NCBI RefSeq assembly: GCF_000423625.1
Contig: NZ_AUII01000021.1
Location: 24,142-88,141 of the forward strand
DNA: 64,000 nt
DNA from: Pseudonocardia asaccharolytica DSM 44247 = NBRC 16224
GTDB taxonomy: Bacteria > Actinomycetota > Actinomycetes > Mycobacteriales > Pseudonocardiaceae
Direction of reading: 5' to 3'
Within the stretch, counting starts at the first letter, position 1; each line of letters opens with the position of its first letter. The notes beneath the pieces were generated by a model, which had not been told where the DNA came from, did no database searches, and was given only the letters and a program-made list of their open reading frames with translations. Shown here piece after piece: positions 62,493 through 64,000 of the stretch. The translations under genes were made by a program, and so were the position numbers.

Positions 62493-63710
62493 TCACGGAC
62501 TCGTCGGTGAGGAGACCGGGGCTGACGGGTGGTCGATGGTTTCGAACTGTACGGGGCTGAGCCAGTCCAATGCGGAGTGCCGGCGGCGGCGGTTGTAGAA
62601 GCCTTCGATGTACTCGAAGATCGCGTTGGCCAGCTCGACGCGGGTGCGCCAGCGTTGCCGGTCGAGCAGCTCGGTCTGCATCCGTGCCCAGAAGGCCTCG
62701 GCGACGGCGTTGTCGTACGGGTCACCGACGCTGCCGAGGGAGGGCAGCAGGCCGGCCCGGCGGGCGCGTTCGGTGAAGGTCCACGAGGTGAACTGGGTGC
62801 CGTGATCGCCGTGGATGATCCCGCCCGGGATCTGCCCGGCGATCCCGCGCGCGTCGATGGCCATCCCGAGCGCGGCGGTGGCCAGGTCGGCCCGTTGGCG
62901 CGCGTCGATCGCCCACCCGACGACGCGGCGGGAGTAGGCGTCCAGCACGACGCAGCAGTAGAGCTTGCCCTCGCGCGTGGGGTGCTCGGTTATGTCGGTG
63001 ACCCAGAGCTGGTTCGGCCCGTGACGGCGGAAGTCCCGCTTGACCAGGTCGGTCACCGTGATCGCCGGCGGGACCCGTTTGGCCTTACGCCGCAACGGAA
63101 GACCGGCCAGACGCGCGCGGCGCATCAGCGCCGCGACAGTCTTGCGCGAGACGATCACGCCCTGGGCCAGGACGAGCTCAGCGCGCACCCGCGGCGCGCC
63201 GTAGGTCTGGCGGGACGCCTCGTGGATGGCGGTGATCTGATCGGTCAGCCAGGCCTGGCGGATCGTGCGCGCCGAGGGCGGACGAGTCTGCGCCTCGTAG
63301 AAGCCCGATCGTGACACCCCCAACGACACACACGCCTGCTTGACCGGCACGCCCTCGGCGGCCAGCTCAGCCACGAGAGCGAACCGTGCTTTTGGGGGCA
63401 CCACCTGCTCCACCGCGGCCGCGGCCTTGCGCAGGATCTTGACCTCGGTCTCCAGCTCCGCGATCCGCGCCCGGGCCGCGGCCAACGCCGCCGACTCCAC
63501 CTGCTGCGCGGTCGCAGCCTTCACACCCCGCTCGAGCAGATCCCTCGACTTCCACCGGTGCAGACAGGACTCGGCGATGCCCAACGACGCGGCGACATCA
63601 CGCACCGAACGACCCGTCTCCAGCAGATCCAGCGCACGTCGCTGAGGTGTGTCCGAGTTAATGAAGCAGCCGGGCGATGGAATACCCGACCACGAGCGGG
63701 TAGTGATCAT
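62493..63710 (-). CDS. IS3-family transposase
   Basis: 405 residues in one frame: N-terminal helix-turn-helix (ALDLLETGRSVRDVAASLGI), a coiled segment (ARIAELETEVKILRKAAAAV), an HTH_21 region (QTYGAPRVRAELVLAQGVIV), and the integrase core with DDE residues in ITEHPTREGKLY (Asp nearby in LWVTDITEH), GIIHGDHGTQFTSW and YDNAVAEAFWARMQTELLD (Glu). Most IS3 members need a -1 frameshift between orfA and orfB; here both parts are already joined. The ATG at 63710 overlaps the stop of the preceding transposase gene (ATGA). Confidence 0.92.
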   Translation of the reverse strand: MITTRSWSGIPSPGCFINSDTPQRRALDLLETGRSVRDVAASLGIAESCLHRWKSRDLLERGVKAATAQQVESAALAAARARIAELETEVKILRKAAAAVEQVVPPKARFALVAELAAEGVPVKQACVSLGVSRSGFYEAQTRPPSARTIRQAWLTDQITAIHEASRQTYGAPRVRAELVLAQGVIVSRKTVAALMRRARLAGLPLRRKAKRVPPAITVTDLVKRDFRRHGPNQLWVTDITEHPTREGKLYCCVVLDAYSRRVVGWAIDARQRADLATAALGMAIDARGIAGQIPGGIIHGDHGTQFTSWTFTERARRAGLLPSLGSVGDPYDNAVAEAFWARMQTELLDRQRWRTRVELANAIFEYIEGFYNRRRRHSALDWLSPVQFETIDHPSAPVSSPTSP

Positions 63711-64000
63711 CGGTGGTCCTTGCTCGTGTTTCGACGGTAGTTGATCCGTGCCTCGCGGGCCGCGGCGAGCCCGTCGCGGCGGGCTTGGCGGATGCCTTCG
63801 CCGCGGCCTTCGTGTTCGTCGTCGGGCGTGACATACCCGACGCCGGCGTGCAACCGCACGGAGTTGTACTCGGCCCGGCGGCGGTCGAGCTCGCGCTCGA
63901 GCTCGCCGGGGTCTCTGATCTTCTCCAGGTGTGGCCACTCGCCCTTGACGTGGCCGAACAGGGTCTCGATCCAGGCCTGGTCCTCGGGGGTGTGCGGGCG
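63707..64000 (-). CDS. Integrase-core transposase, C-terminal part (runs off window)
   Basis: 97 residues, open at the right edge: RPHTPEDQAWIETLFGHVKG, EWPHLEKIRDPGELERELDR, then EYNSVRLHAGVGYVTPDDE. This is the C-terminal end of an rve-type integrase domain; DQAWIETLFGHVK contains the catalytic Glu. It stops at 63707-63709 inside the start codon of the IS3-type transposase, so the two genes are translationally coupled. The N-terminal half is not visible. Confidence 0.85.
   Translation of the reverse strand, partial: RPHTPEDQAWIETLFGHVKGEWPHLEKIRDPGELERELDRRRAEYNSVRLHAGVGYVTPDDEHEGRGEGIRQARRDGLAAAREARINYRRNTSKDHR

Overview
The window is GC-rich actinobacterial DNA. Many GTG starts, 4-base ATGA/GTGA gene overlaps, a mycothiol-dependent isomerase family protein, coenzyme F420 synthesis genes, a class II ribonucleotide reductase preceded by nrdR, and a DevRS (DosRS) dormancy-type locus together suggest a Pseudonocardiaceae-like organism. 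That taxonomic reading is an inference; no rRNA or tRNA gene was seen.

Layout. 0-1.4 kb: edge of a VapBC-type toxin-antitoxin pair and decayed insertion sequences. 1.5-8.6 kb: nrdJ carrying three inteins, then nrdR, with paired NrdR-like boxes upstream. 8.8-11.2 kb: XRE-cupin regulator divergent from a thioredoxin-reductase-like flavoprotein and a methyltransferase. 11.2-13 kb and 17-19 kb: gene graveyards (MFS, GH15, hydantoinase, GT39, DUF302 remnants). 13-16.9 kb and 21.4-29 kb: aromatic catabolism. This includes fumarylacetoacetase, a flavin hydroxylase, an MBL hydrolase, a DinB-fold isomerase, an extradiol dioxygenase and a Rieske ring-hydroxylating dioxygenase (alpha, beta, ferredoxin). 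A dihydrodiol dehydrogenase, a C-C hydrolase and TetR and IclR regulators with clear tandem operators complete the set. A P1B-type metal ATPase sits in between. 29-41 kb: a hypoxia/dormancy-like island with Hsp20, two flavin/PPOX-fold proteins, a PspC protein, ruined cydAB, intact fused CydDC, an Acg-like nitroreductase, DevR, GAPDH and DevS. DosR-like boxes lie in front of several of these genes.

41-46.2 kb: a tightly overlapping catabolic operon of unknown substrate (flavin-dependent oxidoreductase, NTF2-like protein, alpha/beta hydrolase, DUF1028, M20 peptidase) with two copies of a palindromic operator upstream. 46.4 kb: a GerW/YtfJ-like protein. 46.9-48.4 kb: transposase debris. 48.4-52.1 kb: a deacetylase-fold imidase/allantoinase-like enzyme, a nitrilase-superfamily amidohydrolase, and a divergent regulator fusing a LuxR DNA-binding domain to an amide/urea-type solute-binding domain. 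This is the best candidate for a little-described system. 52.2-56 kb: F420 synthesis (CofD/FbiA, FbiC) with an internally deleted F420-dependent dehydrogenase. 56.3-62.2 kb: nitroreductase, thiolase, acyl-CoA ligase and a divergent PucR-type regulator. 62.5-64 kb: overlapping IS3-type transposase genes running off the window.

Many genes show frameshifts or clean internal deletions. This can mean genuine decay in a plastic region, or assembly error; the sequence alone cannot decide.
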